Assembly: GCA_000697055.1 (NCBI GenBank)
Contig: JNDT01002239.1
Span: 61,439-125,438, forward strand
Length of the DNA stretch: 64,000 nucleotides
Source of the DNA: Saksenaea vasiformis B4078
Lineage: Eukaryota; Mucoromycota; Mucoromycetes; Mucorales; Saksenaeaceae
Direction: 5' to 3'
Part shown: one piece after another, positions 46,864 through 61,975 of the stretch
Layout of the letters: the number at the start of each line of letters is the position of its first letter
Numbering within the stretch: position 1 is the first letter of the stretch
Translations under genes and position numbers: made by a program
Notes under the pieces: model-generated
What the model was told of the DNA's origin: nothing
The model's input: the letters and a program-made list of their open reading frames with translations, nothing else
Databases searched by the model: none

Positions 46864-47905
46864 GCTTAGCAGAAAAAAATTGTCTGTAACAAAACAGATA
46901 TAGATATAGAAATAGAATAAGAAGAGCTACATTCTGATATAAACAATAAGTTTTTCGTCTGTCATCTGAAAATTGACAAATGCACTGAAAATGAGCAAAA
47001 TGCACAGAGGTTAACCTTGCCAAACGGCCAGTTTCACCTCCGTTTTGACAAAAAATAATTTTGGATAAAAAAAATACAAACGGATAGAGTAAGAAAAGGC
47101 TAGTGGAAACATACTACTTGCATCCCATTCACATATATACTTCACGAGAAAAATGCAAAGAAGTGATCTTTCGATTTGGATTGGCTGTCGGAGACCTCCG
47201 TCTTTCCATATTGGGACACCATTCATGTCTTTGATTTGCGGGGTCTCAATAGTCTCCGCGGACCGCGCAGCAATGAGATGTCCGGTATTCCGAGATTTGG
47301 ATCGGGAGTGGTATGGTCCCTAAGAAAAACGCTTTTCGGTCATAAACAGACTGATCTGCGTATATGTCAGCACGATTATACGAACGTTTTTTGAGGATAC
47401 ATGCTTCTGTATGTTAGAGGAACCAGGTGGTTTCTCCATCTCTGCCTCTCGTTCTTCATGGGTAATATCTGACAAGAGTTTATGTTCGCTTATTGACAAG
47501 CCATGCTTCTGCTGACTATTGGTTGAAGTAATGATCCCTACCCTCCTCCTCTTCCACCACTACCGTAAAAACAAAAAAAAATCAAGTGAATCCGATGTGA
47601 CTACGCGACTGGGCTGAATGACCGTACAGGGGTAAGCGAATTGATCACCGTTGGATAAGCTTTACTCATCCATTTTCTTGTGTATAAATTATTCCCAATT
47701 TGATGTACTTAGTTGTCCCAATCCTATCTATCTTCTTTCCTACTTCTTATCTATTATTTTTTGCATTTTTCCTTCATAATGATTCGAACAGCAAAACTTC
47801 CAATTCGGGCGTGCAGAACACCGATCATGGTCACGAAAGTGGCTTTTCCTGACCAACACTTTACGCGCCACGCTCACAATATATACCTCTTTTCCAAAAA
47901 GAACA
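46864..47905. promoter_or_regulatory. Spacer and GlyRS upstream region with an out-of-frame leader ORF
   Basis: No other gene is seen. A TATA-like TGTATAAATTATT lies at about 47680-47692. From an ATG at 47779 a 46-codon frame reads MIRTAKLPIRACRTPIMVTK: basic, with spaced hydrophobics and no acidic residue in the first 20, like a mitochondrial presequence. It overlaps the GlyRS start at 47906 in another frame. It may be a regulatory upstream ORF or, through alternative splicing or initiation, the leader of a mitochondrial isoform. Confidence 0.45.
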
Positions 47906-50220
47906 ATGGCAACTGAAAAGCCTTTTGACCGAAGTGCCCTAGAGGTAAAACTATAAATAACGAGTAACTCTGGTGGCTCATGTCATTCTTTAGCAACTCC
48001 TTGCGAAGCGATTCTTTTATGCGCCTTCTTTCCAGATCTATGGCGGTAGGAAAAGAATGTAGCTTCATCACCGTTTAACTTGCTGTTCTACAGGTGTTGC
48101 CGGTTTATACGACTATGGTCCATCTGGCACTGCTTTGTTGAACAACATTATCAGCGTGTGGCGTAACCACTTTGTGTTGGAAGAAGAAATGCTTGAGCTC
48201 GATACGTCTATTATGACCACCTACGACGTTTTGAAGACTTCTGGTCACGTTGACAAGTTTGCCGACTGGATGTGCAAAGACCTCAAGAACGGCGAGATTT
48301 TCCGTGCAGACCACGTTATTGAGGCTGTGCTGGAAATGCGTCTCCAGGGCGACCGCGAAGCCCGAGCTGCTAAGGAAGGCAAGACTCTGGACGCTAAGCA
48401 GGAAGCAGACAAGGCCAAGGATGCCAAGAAGAAGAAGAGGAAAGGTACCGTCGTTGCTGTTGAATTGGGCGATGGCGTTCGCAAGACCTACGAGGAGACA
48501 TTGGCCCAGGTACAGACCGTCGTTTAGCATGACATGTCAACTCAAGAGTGAGCTGATGATTTCGTCCTAGATTGACAACTACAGTGGTGAAGAACTTGCC
48601 GAGATTATCAAGAAGTTTGATATCCGATCTCCCGAATCTGGCAATGAGCTTTCGACACCTCAGGAATTCAACCTTATGTTTGAAAGCAGCATCGGTCCTA
48701 CCGGCCAATTGAAAGGGTGAGAGACAAAATGTATCTGGAAGGGGCGGGTTCTGACGGAGGTGCACTATAGTTTTCTTCGTCCCGAAACCGCCCAGGGTCA
48801 GTTTCTCAACTTCAAGAAATTGCTTGAATTCAATAACGAGAAGATGCCATTTGCTTCTGCTCAAGTTGGCCGCTCGTTCCGTAATGAAATTAGTCCCCGT
48901 GCTGGTCTCTTGCGTGTCCGGTAAGAAAGGCTGAAAAAGAAGACAGCGTTGGCTTAATGTATCCTACAGTGAATTCACCATGGCTGAAATCGAACATTTC
49001 GTTGATCCTGAGAACAAGAAGCATCCTGGCTTTAACGATGTGAAGGACGTTAAGATTTGCGTGTTGCCCAAGGGTACTCAGTTGCAGGGTAAGACCGAAA
49101 CAGAAGAAATCACCATTGGTGACGCTGTGGAGAAGGTGCGTAATGACACGCTGCTTAAATCTTTGAACTAAAACCGGGTATGATAGAAAATCATTGACAA
49201 CGAGACCCTCGGTTACTTTATTGCCCGTATCTATTTGTTCTTGATGAAGATTGGTATTAAGCGCGACCGTCTTCGCTTCCGTCAGCATATGGACAACGAA
49301 ATGGCCCATTATGCTTGCGACTGTTGGGACGCTGAAATCAAGACCAGCTATGTAAGTGTACTAGGTCTGATTTTCTGATCGAACTAAACCAGATGGATAG
49401 GGTTGGATTGAATGTGTTGGTTGTGCTGACCGATCTGCTTACGATTTGACCGTCCACTCGAGACGCACCAAGGAGAAGCTTGTTGTCCGTGAGCAGCTTG
49501 CTGAACCACGCATTGTTGAACAATGGCAAGTCGAGATCAACAAGAAGACCTTCGGCCCCAAGTTCAAGAAGAGCGCCAAGGCTGTCGAGGAGGCATTGAT
49601 GACTTACACTGACGAATGCTACGGTAAGCTCCAAAAGGATCTCGAGACAGTCGGTACCGCCGCAGTGGAAGTCGATGGTCAGAACTTTGAAGTCAGCAAA
49701 GATGATGTTACTGTGCAGCGTGTTAGAGTGACAGAGCATGGTATGTTTTATTAATCTCTAGAAACGCGTCCCATTCATCTCGTGTTGATTAGTTCGTGAG
49801 TACACTCCTAATGTGATCGAGCCTTCGTTCGGTGTCGGCCGTATCCTCTATGCCTTGCTTGAACACAGCTGGTGGGTCCGTGAAGACGATGAGGCTCGTA
49901 ACGTCCTCTCGTTCCCTGCTGCAGTGGCACCCTTCAAGTGCTGTCTGTTGCCATTGTCTGGCAATGCAGTCTTTGAGCCATTTGTTAAGAAATACTCTCG
50001 CGAATTGCGTAAGAATGGTGTCTCTATCCGTACTGACGACAGCAAGACTTCCATTGGCCGAAGATACGCCCGTAACGACGAGCTTGGTATCCCTTATGCT
50101 ATTACAATTGACTTCCAAACGGTTGAAGACAACACTGTTACGTTGCGTGAACGTGACTCTACCAAACAGATCCGTGATACCTTTGAAAACATCATGAAAA
50201 TTCTCAAGGAAGCCAACTAA
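47906..50220 (+). CDS. GRS1: Glycyl-tRNA synthetase (class II, eukaryotic type)
   Basis: Nine exons: 47906-47944, 47994-48045, 48094-48509, 48571-48716, 48771-48920, 48970-49135, 49187-49351, 49401-49740 and 49793-50220; 633 residues, all GT-AG and in phase. Start [20 protein letters not shown]. Core signatures: [45 protein letters not shown] (class II motif 2 region), [12 protein letters not shown], then motif 3 [16 protein letters not shown]. The anticodon-binding domain at the C-terminus has [32 protein letters not shown] and [19 protein letters not shown] lysine-rich insert (about residues 140-160) is usual in fungi. It charges tRNA-Gly in the cytosol and, in many fungi, in mitochondria from the same gene. 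Confidence 0.96.
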
Positions 50221-51198
50221 AAAAGAAAAGAAAAAGAGTCTGTCTAAAAACAATAATAATAAAACACGAGTTTGTCATACAGAAAGAATACAGGATTTTG
50301 ATTAAACATTTGTGTCATCCAAATATTACCTTGCGTTAACACCAACTTGATCCTGCGGTGAGGAGCAGTATATCTTTGCGCAGAAAAGCAAATATCTTTA
50401 CTTCTAAATCAAAGATGTATTGCTGGTCCATTGTAATAGATTCCCCAACGCACCAATCGGAAGCCTTAAAGCGACAGTATTTAAAGGGACGCATGAATTC
50501 TTGTTTTTTTTTTCTTTGGCTCCGTTTCCCACACGAAACATCCCCGGTACGTACTGGGGTTGACTCTGCACACAGAAACTCATGTCTTTTGATCGATTAT
50601 TTAGACCACTGGTCGTCAAACAAGAAACTGGCCGTTCCATAGAAGCCACGAACCTCTCTTCCCACCCCCACCGAAATTGTGCGGGTTGCGGCACCTATGA
50701 AAGCATGGGATTACCCTTCGGGGGGTGAAGTAAAAATGACATCCAAGTATTATTGCATTTACTAACCATGAACAAATTTTTATGCTGTCTATATGAATTT
50801 CGCGTCCGTCGAGGGGCCGCGTTGATGTAAGTAGTGTATGGATTTGTTGCCAATTTATGTATTAACGAACGCATACTTGGTTCTTTCCTTAGCGTAAAAG
50901 TGGCTCATGGGCTCAAAATTTATACAGATTAGCGTAAAAAATTGTTCACTAAACAGTAGTAATAATGGCTACATTTGGCAATACAAAGTTCATCACTTCC
51001 ATTACAAGACCGTAATCTCCCATTTATATATAAACAGTATAAGATTACAATAGCAAAAAAAAAAAAAGACCTAAGCAGAAAAAGAAAGGTATAGACAATA
51101 GAAGAAATATGAAAGGTGAGAACAAAAAAAAGGTATTTTATAGTAACAAAAAAAAAGAGAAAAGAAACAACTTAAATAAACCGTTCTTCGGTCATTTT
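50221..51198. repeat. Convergent spacer containing repeat family A, copy 3 (about 50320-50965)
   Basis: Contains GGGACGCATGAATTCTTG, a T-run with CTTTGGCTCCG (50485-50523), CCCCGGTACGTACTGGGG (50541-50560), CCCTTCGGGGGGTGAAGTAAA (about 50713), TTTACTAACCATGAA (about 50759) and the tail TTAGCGTAAAAAATTGTTCA (about 50929). Order and spacing match 14445-15140. The flank to 51198 is A-rich (51050-51170), with no gene. Confidence 0.65.
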
Positions 51199-54100
51199 TT
51201 AGGCAAAAGGATTGACCGCGAGAATTCGGATCAGTGGTGGAGTCCTAACCATCTCAATGGTCAGAATGACTCTAATTTTGTCAAGCGCCTGAATAGTTTG
51301 TGAAGCTTGTTCAGCGTTGTATGCCGTGCTATCCGATAGACGAGCACGAATAATCGATGCACGTTTGCTAGTAGATTTGGAGGCTTCAGGACGACGACCC
51401 ATGGAAGTAGATGCCGTGGGCGTCACTGTGGCTATCGTATTTGACGGAGGTACCGAACCATTGTCCTGCGCGATAGGTTGACCTGCTAAGTCATGCGCCT
51501 TGTCTGAAACGGACGAATCCGTAGCTTTCTGTTGCAGAGCTTCTTCCACAACCACTTCCTCCTCCGATGTTTCCTGCATTTCTTCCAGCAATGCCTCTTC
51601 ATCCATATCATCTTCATACTCTTCGTCAGACAGACTCCATTGGAGCTGTTTCCCGGTGGACGTGTCAACACCCTTCTTCCAGAACATGGTCAAAGCACGC
51701 TTCTTGTCATCATACTCAGAACGCCATACTGGCAGGTTAGCCAAATGCACCCGTTTTTCCAAGTTAAGTTCTGGAATCATCACATCGAAGTACTGATCAA
51801 ACACAGCCACAACAAGGGCTTCCCGATGCACAACATTCTTGGCGTTTTGCTTGGCAAGCTTGTTGAGATAGAGCGACAGGAATAATGTGCTGCTTTGTTC
51901 ACGAGCATAGACTCCTGCTTCCTTCTTGACGTTGGAGTGCTGTGCCAATTTCTGAACGGTGTCGCGGTCCAAATAGAACCGTTTCTCTAATGTATCACAA
52001 ACATATCAACAAGCTTGAATCTTAACTTGTCAATTTGTTTACCTCCTGTCAGAGCAGCCTCCAACTGACGATGAACAATGATATCGGTAAAACGACGACT
52101 AGGAGCCGTAAAGTGTGTAAACAAAGGTACATTCAACGAGTAATGAGAGTATTTGAGAATATCCAAGGCACCAGTACAGAAGTACTTTGGTGGTTGCAAT
52201 GTCTTGAGGACAATGACAGACATAAGCTTGCGAAGCTTTGCGTCTTGAATCAACTCGACCGATCGTTCAATCGCGCCAGCACTAGAAATATCCAGATTCA
52301 CGCCTAGATATCTCACTGCATAATCTTGCAATTCACGCTATTTTTTTTTTCGTTTGTTAGTAAACCAGATAGAGTGATACCCCTAAGAAATAGCTTACAA
52401 TCTTGCGTTCCGAGGGAGGAGCATGGCGACGCAGCAAGGCTTGTTCAGGGAAATGGCTGGAGATCTTCTGGGCAACACTCATATTGGCAAGACGCAAGAA
52501 TTCCTTCACAATCTTTGTGGCAGGTTTCTTCTTGTGAATAAGCACGCCCGTTGGGAGGTCATCTTCAAATGAAAACTCAAGGCTGTCACGCATTTGCGAC
52601 ATAGCTCCATTATCGTAGCGAGCTGCAGTGAGCTTATCTGCAATAGCATACAACATCTGAACGTCTTGTTCAAGACCGACTCTGGAATCTTTATCCAGGC
52701 CGCAGTCAAACTCCTCGCCATCAAGGATCTTTTGAGCATCCTCGTAGGTTAATCGAGCAGAAGATCTATGTATCGAATATTAGCTACCCTAAGCCTTCTT
52801 TGTGTTTCCCACTTACTTGATCACAGTCTTTCCAAACCAGGTATCCAAGATTTTGCCCACAGAGTTAAGTTTCCAAATGACGGAAAACGCCAATCTACCA
52901 AATGAATTACCACCAGTTCCTCATCCGACAATCACTTTTCCTTACCTTGATTCGTTGGGCGCGAGATTGGTTACTTCCTCTGTTAAGGGTGTGGGTAACA
53001 TTGGAACCGATTTCTGAATAATATCAACACGAACTGCTCTGGCACGAGCTTCCTTATCCAAAGGTGAATGCGCCTTGATGAAATAGGCAACATCACTGAT
53101 ATGCACACCGACTTCATACGTATCATCGCCAAGCTTCTGGATAGAAAGCGCATCGTCGAGTACTGAAAGCGGGCGTTAGTATCGTTTTGCCTGCTTGTTT
53201 TTTCACACTACTAATTTACCATTTGAACCAGCAGGGTCAATCGTGAAGGTTCGAATGTCTCTAAGGTCACGACGGTTTTCATCAGGAATCTCGGTAGATT
53301 GAAATGGAAGGGAAGGCAAGCATTTGTTGACTTGCTCCGAGAACTCGCTATCGGTAATATTGTTATCCGCCAAAATAGCCAAAGTTTGGACGCTTAGATC
53401 GGTGATGGAACCAAGTTCGCGTTCCAATGTGCCGAATGGATGCAGCGATGTGATAGGCCAGCGTTTGATTGATCCCTGGTAATTTTTTTTATTAGACCGT
53501 AGAAGAAGGTTTGTCGTGTGACTACTTACCACAAAGAGACGGTCTGCGTAGTCTTCATTGTTTTTCACAAAATCAGCGGGAGCTTGTTCGATGGGGATGG
53601 CAATCAACGGCACGCGCTTGTCGGTAGCTTTAAACCAGACAATCCTGGGAGCTTCTTTCTTCAATTCATGACCAGCTTCTTCCGCAGCCTTCTCTTCCTG
53701 AGCACGTTTGTTGTTTGGTCGCATTAAAGTCAAGGTTCTATCATCGTTATCAGCCATTTCATTCTTGCGATGAAGTCAAACTCCTACGGTGCCACAGCAG
53801 ATCTCCGCAGTTACACACATACCCTGAGAAAACCTGATTCTGCGCCCGCTCCAAAATAGCCACAACCACACCACAGTACTTTGGCTTGACGGTATCAACA
53901 TCTTCATCACCACCAAAAATAATTTCGTTCTCGTCTTCTTCATCGGGCTGTCGAACACGCACCTGACCGCCATTACGAGCCAACTTGGCTTCTTCCTTTT
54001 CCTTTTTCTCACGTAGCACCTTCTCCACATCGACAAGTCGAATAGCCACAACATCGCCTTCCAGGGCACGATTACGATCACGGGAGCCACAAACATAAAT

Positions 54101-55512
54101 ATCCGCGTCAAGATCCTCGCAGGAGACATAAGCATCGCTACGATTACGCTTGTTCACTCGCAGCATGCCTCGAACCAGTTGTCGTGAGCGGAACAAGGGT
54201 GTGAGAGCAGAAAAAGGCAGATGAGCGATAAACAGGGGTCGGCGCTGATGTGGGTTAGCATCATCCCTAGTAAAATTGACTTGTGTTGGTGTAAATGGTA
54301 CAAGAAGGTTGAAAGAGGAACGAGACGAGCGAGGAGAGTAGGGCGGCAAGGTAGTTGAAGATGTGCCTATTTCGTTCCCAATATTAGTATCAGTCAATTT
54401 CTTTCTTTTTTCTTTTTTTTTCCCCCTTTTTTTTTTTTTTTTTTTTACTTACTTGACCTCCAGTCGTAGTCAAAGTTACGAGAGGAACGACGACTGTGCG
54501 TCTTTTTCTCATCCAGCGATAAGTTGAGGGGTTTATTAAATTGGATACGTCTTCCGGTTTTTCCGCTTGTGCTCGATTCTTCGGAGTTCTCGGACAGGGT
54601 AGGAAGTTGCAACGACATGCGCTTGTTGGTGGTATTGGGAGGGCTGGAATCGAAACTACCAGATGATTCGGAGAAACGGCGACCTGGTGGACGAGTGAAA
54701 TCATTTGTTCCTTGCTCTTCATAACTGAAATGTCTTGACGTGGAATGTCGCCTGGCCATTTTTTCCCGGGTGATATTATCATTTGTCTGCTCTTTCTTGT
54801 ATGTTCCCATCAGCTTGGCTTCTGCTTCCGCCAACGCCGCTTCGCGCGAAACAAATGAATCTTCATCATGTTCACTGATACTACTCGCTCGCATACCACG
54901 GCGTCTCTCAGCCTTGTCGTTGATACTACGGATTTCCTGTACCGTGTTTTGTAGTACCATCTGCATATCTCCATTGTACGACAAGCGCTTCCCTTGATGA
55001 GGTCCAAAATTGAGGGCCGACATCGAATGTTGCTTTCGATGGCCGACACTCTTGCGATGATTTGCACTGTCTTCCTTTTGCGTGATAGGCGGTAACGATT
55101 TCAACGTGTTAATCATATCTTGAAGTGAATCAACAGTAACAGAGCGACCAGCTTCTTCTCTCTTCTTCTTGGTATCTTCACCTTCCTCAGTTAAAGTCTG
55201 AAGACCAAAGGTCCGACGACCACTATGATTGGATAACATATCGGATGTTATAGCAGACCTGGAGCGTTGATGGCCACGGTGTGGTTGTTGCTGCCGTGGA
55301 CGGGAAGGCTCTAGACCAGGGCCAAATGTATGGAATGATCTCCGCTTGTCTGCAGGTGAAGAGTTCCTCATCGCGGAAGGCTAAGTCTGGAGAATGAGAC
55401 GGATACAAGACATATAAAACTTCACTCATACCTTTTGTTCCGGAGGATCAAAAAGGCCGCGGGTACTCTCAGGAGCCGTCTGTTGTTCCAGCGTCTCGAG
55501 ATCGTGGTCCAT
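51199..55512 (-). CDS. SSD1: Ssd1-like RNA-binding RNase II pseudonuclease
   Basis: Ten exons: 55512-55432, 55380-54453, 54366-53823, 53737-53530, 53475-53220, 53162-52946, 52894-52817, 52765-52399, 52337-52043 and 51986-51199; 1253 residues, close to yeast Ssd1 (1250). Start [20 protein letters not shown]. The disordered N-terminal 340 residues carry HxRxxS/T sites (HQRSRS, HSRRSS) and related basophilic sites, the consensus of Cbk1/NDR kinase, which regulates Ssd1. Two cold-shock-type domains follow ([39 protein letters not shown]), then the RNB domain: [72 protein letters not shown]. The second Asp of the RNase II DX5DXDD motif is Val, so it is probably inactive and binds mRNAs. The C-terminus has a long acidic insert. 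Confidence 0.93.
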
Positions 55513-57505
55513 CTTATGTGGGCAAGAATCGTTAGGTGACTTTTAAGTAATGGGCTGCGAAAAGGAACGGGAAGGCAAGGCGAGGTGACAATATGAGTGG
55601 AATGAGAAAAAAAGAAAAAAAAAAAGAAAGAAAAGAATCAATGATAATACAAGCAGAAAGAGAAAACGAGAAACAGATGAGTTTGAAAAGGCCCTCTTAT
55701 ACTCACGCCGTTTAAAATTAACACTTTACGCTTTGCTGGGCGGTGTGACAATTGATACATAAAGCACGCGATGAAGCTTACCTTTAAGAATAAACTAGCA
55801 TCGCTGCAAGACTATATTGTAAACAAAGGATATACAAGAGGAATAAAAAAAGAAAGTAAAAGAAGCTCAGTGGCTGAACCTTTTCTTATCTTTTTTAACG
55901 TGTTCTTGAGGTTGGTGGGACAAAACAACAGTCTTTTCTTTCAACTGTTTATTTGATATAGGTCTTATATAGAATATACCTGGATTTGATCAAGTATCTT
56001 TAAGTTTGGCTTCATAGCCCATCGTACAAACTTTTAATTACCGACAGGGCCTTTGAGTGGTACATCGATGACTAGAGTTTTCCCAATCAGACGGCGCATA
56101 AAATAAAAATCGGGAAGAAATCATTCAGACATTAGGCGAAGAAAGAAGCAAAAATAATTAACATTCCTCCGCTGCCGTACAATTCTACCAGTCAGACAGG
56201 CAAGGATAATATGCGTAGGCTTTAGAGCTTCCCCAGTGCCTTATTTCATAGTTGGCATAATAATGGCTGGAATCAAGTTAAATGCCATAATTCAATAGGG
56301 AAAACAAGAGTGGATGCGGTATAGATCAATGGTGAATAAGAAGAAAAAAAACAAGTTTGTGAAGTATGTGATCGCCAAGTCCGTATCGTTGCCAAGACGT
56401 GATAGAAAGCGGAAAATGAACAACCGCATAAAAGAGATCAGCAATCAAGCCATGAGTTTAACGACTCCGCCTACAAGTGACGAACGATTTAAGACAAGCA
56501 GGGTTTTTCTGATCTGATATCTCCAGATAAAACCTTTCCGTAAAATACAGTAGTTACATATCTTCATTGCTCGCGAGGTATTATTGTTTTTCTTTATACG
56601 TTCATCTTGGATTGCTTAAAACGCGAAACCGAGCGGTATAACGCATGGGACGCAGTTGAAACATTACCAACCATGGGCAGTTCGTAATTCCTTTGTTTTT
56701 GATACGGACCGTATACAACAAGCGAAAGCCATCCGCTTTGCATACCATGCAAGTAGGGGTGCTGGAAGAGCACCTTCTGAGAATATTTCAACCATATTAG
56801 GTATGTGGAGTTCTTTGACCTTTCTGGATGTCTCTTTAGCTTTGATATATATTATGCAGATACGTTGAGAGTGTTGAGAGTGTTAGGACGTGACAGAAAA
56901 CATCTGTCACATTTTGGCGAAATTTGTTGTGCGTAATAGGTCAAACACAATCTTGCGACACCGCTTATTTCGTGGATCTTTATGTTAATCCCCGTAGATT
57001 CAACGTTCCTTGTGAAGTTAATTTTGCAATAAGGAATCCTGTAAATTGGCAGCGAGTCCATCCCCAGCTTACATCAAGTTTGGTCCCTCATACTGAAATT
57101 TTCTGTACATAAGAAGAGAATTTTGTTCATAACTTGATCCATTTATCAGTGAACTTTGCATTCTCCCATTTGGAACCAACTTGCAATTCGGGGCTTCAAA
57201 AAGGTTTTTGTCGTAGAGCAAAATATTTTTTTGTCCAAGGCAATTCTCTATGCAAGCTTCTTGTATATCATGGTTATATACCGTGCTGTAAACTATAACA
57301 AACGCTCTAGTGCGGACATTAATATAGAGTGTCTAATGAAAGCGTATGGTTTAAGATATTCAACTCTACGCATTAACACCGATGGTTCCGGGCCGAACGA
57401 TCGTTTCAAAAATCCTGACCTGTGTGACATAGTTTTTGAAAAGTCACGACGCGTTTTTGTCTCCAGGACCCGCAAGTTGGAAGAAGTTCATTTTGTACCT
57501 GTACG
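55513..57505. other. Divergent spacer between SSD1 and MCM6
   Basis: About 2 kb. Frames at 56656-56868, 56924-57112 and 57156-57509 are short, unlinked by convincing splice sites and without recognisable domains. A decayed insertion cannot be excluded. The ends should hold the SSD1 and MCM6 promoters. Confidence 0.45.
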
Positions 57506-60816
<3,311 letters not shown>

Positions 60817-61975
60817 ATAAAATAATTGCATCCTCCAATCTAATCATCTAAATAAAAACTTTTGGATTGCAATTACCAACTCAGATTGGGTGTCAGGCTT
60901 AGTATATAATAGTTTGGTCCAGTTTTCCCCGCTGTGATTGGTTGGAAAATAAGTGCATTCCTCAATCCCCATTGGCTCATTATATCACATGATCTCTTCT
61001 TTTTTACTCTTACTTCCTTGTGTGTGTGCACATACATTCATGATATTAATTCTTATATACTGGCCAGCTTACTTGAATGTAGCAAATAATCATTCAATAT
61101 GACATGGTTTTACACCTTATTTGTACCTTCCAAAACTGTTCAACAATCTTCTATTCACCTTGCCACACCAAACGGGAAGTGAACGAACGAAAAGTGCTTA
61201 CCAGAGCGCAGCGGAGGTCCCAAGCACTTTTTGGAGTGAACTTTCCTCAGCACCAGAAGGCACTGATTATCAATTAAAACGTATATTATTCACCATCTCT
61301 GTCTTTTTCTAATTCTTTCCCATACGACGGCTGCCTTTGAGCGAAGCGAGAGCGGCAGTCTGTAAAAAAAAAAAGGTTTGCCGTTTATGCACTATGATTG
61401 GTGGAAGCGCAGATCGTACTTGTTTACATGTTTTAGTGACTACGGAGAGGTGTTATATACGTTTCGATTGGAAAAAAAAAGATGCTTGACTGAGAAAGCG
61501 CTGCTCATTGTATCGGACACTGAGATATGAAGAACGAGAATTCAAATAATGATGTCTACATTCAATTTCGAGAAAATTTGTGGCACTTGCAATTAGTATG
61601 GACAATTTTCTCATAGCCTGTAGACAGATAACTCCGGTGATGACATCCCAGTCATCGCCTAATACCAATATTGAGGGATTCATTGTCACTAAGTCTTCGC
61701 AGGATCGTTAGCAAAAATATTCTACAAAAGCAAATAGATGGAGCTATGTTATACAATAGTCATTGTTGCATCACGGAAAGCGGGATTTCCATGGCTCAAA
61801 GTCATCACTGATAAATGTTGTCAATTTATCAAAGGCGCGTTTTTTCTTTTTCTTTTTTTTCCTCAAATAATCCTTATTATGAGCGCTTCAGAACGTAAGA
61901 ACGATTGAAGATCAGACGTTAGACTGATATCCTCGAGCTTTAGCAGAAAGTTCGTTGACAAAGGTTGAAAAATCC
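60817..61975. other. Spacer with a possible Helitron-type hairpin
   Basis: No gene is seen. At 61331-61358, CTGCC and GGCAG can pair around TTTGAGCGAAGCGAGAGC, and the loop text GAGCGAAGCG resembles GAGCGCGAAGCGCG at the Helitron 3' end near 16221. This may be a Helitron 3' remnant. The last 100 bp lead into Fanzor copy 3. Confidence 0.35.

Noticed and set aside
61300..61380. Definite Helitron 3' end near the right side
   Set aside because: Only a 5-bp stem and a short text similarity; no terminus or coding remnant nearby, so it is kept as a weak note only.
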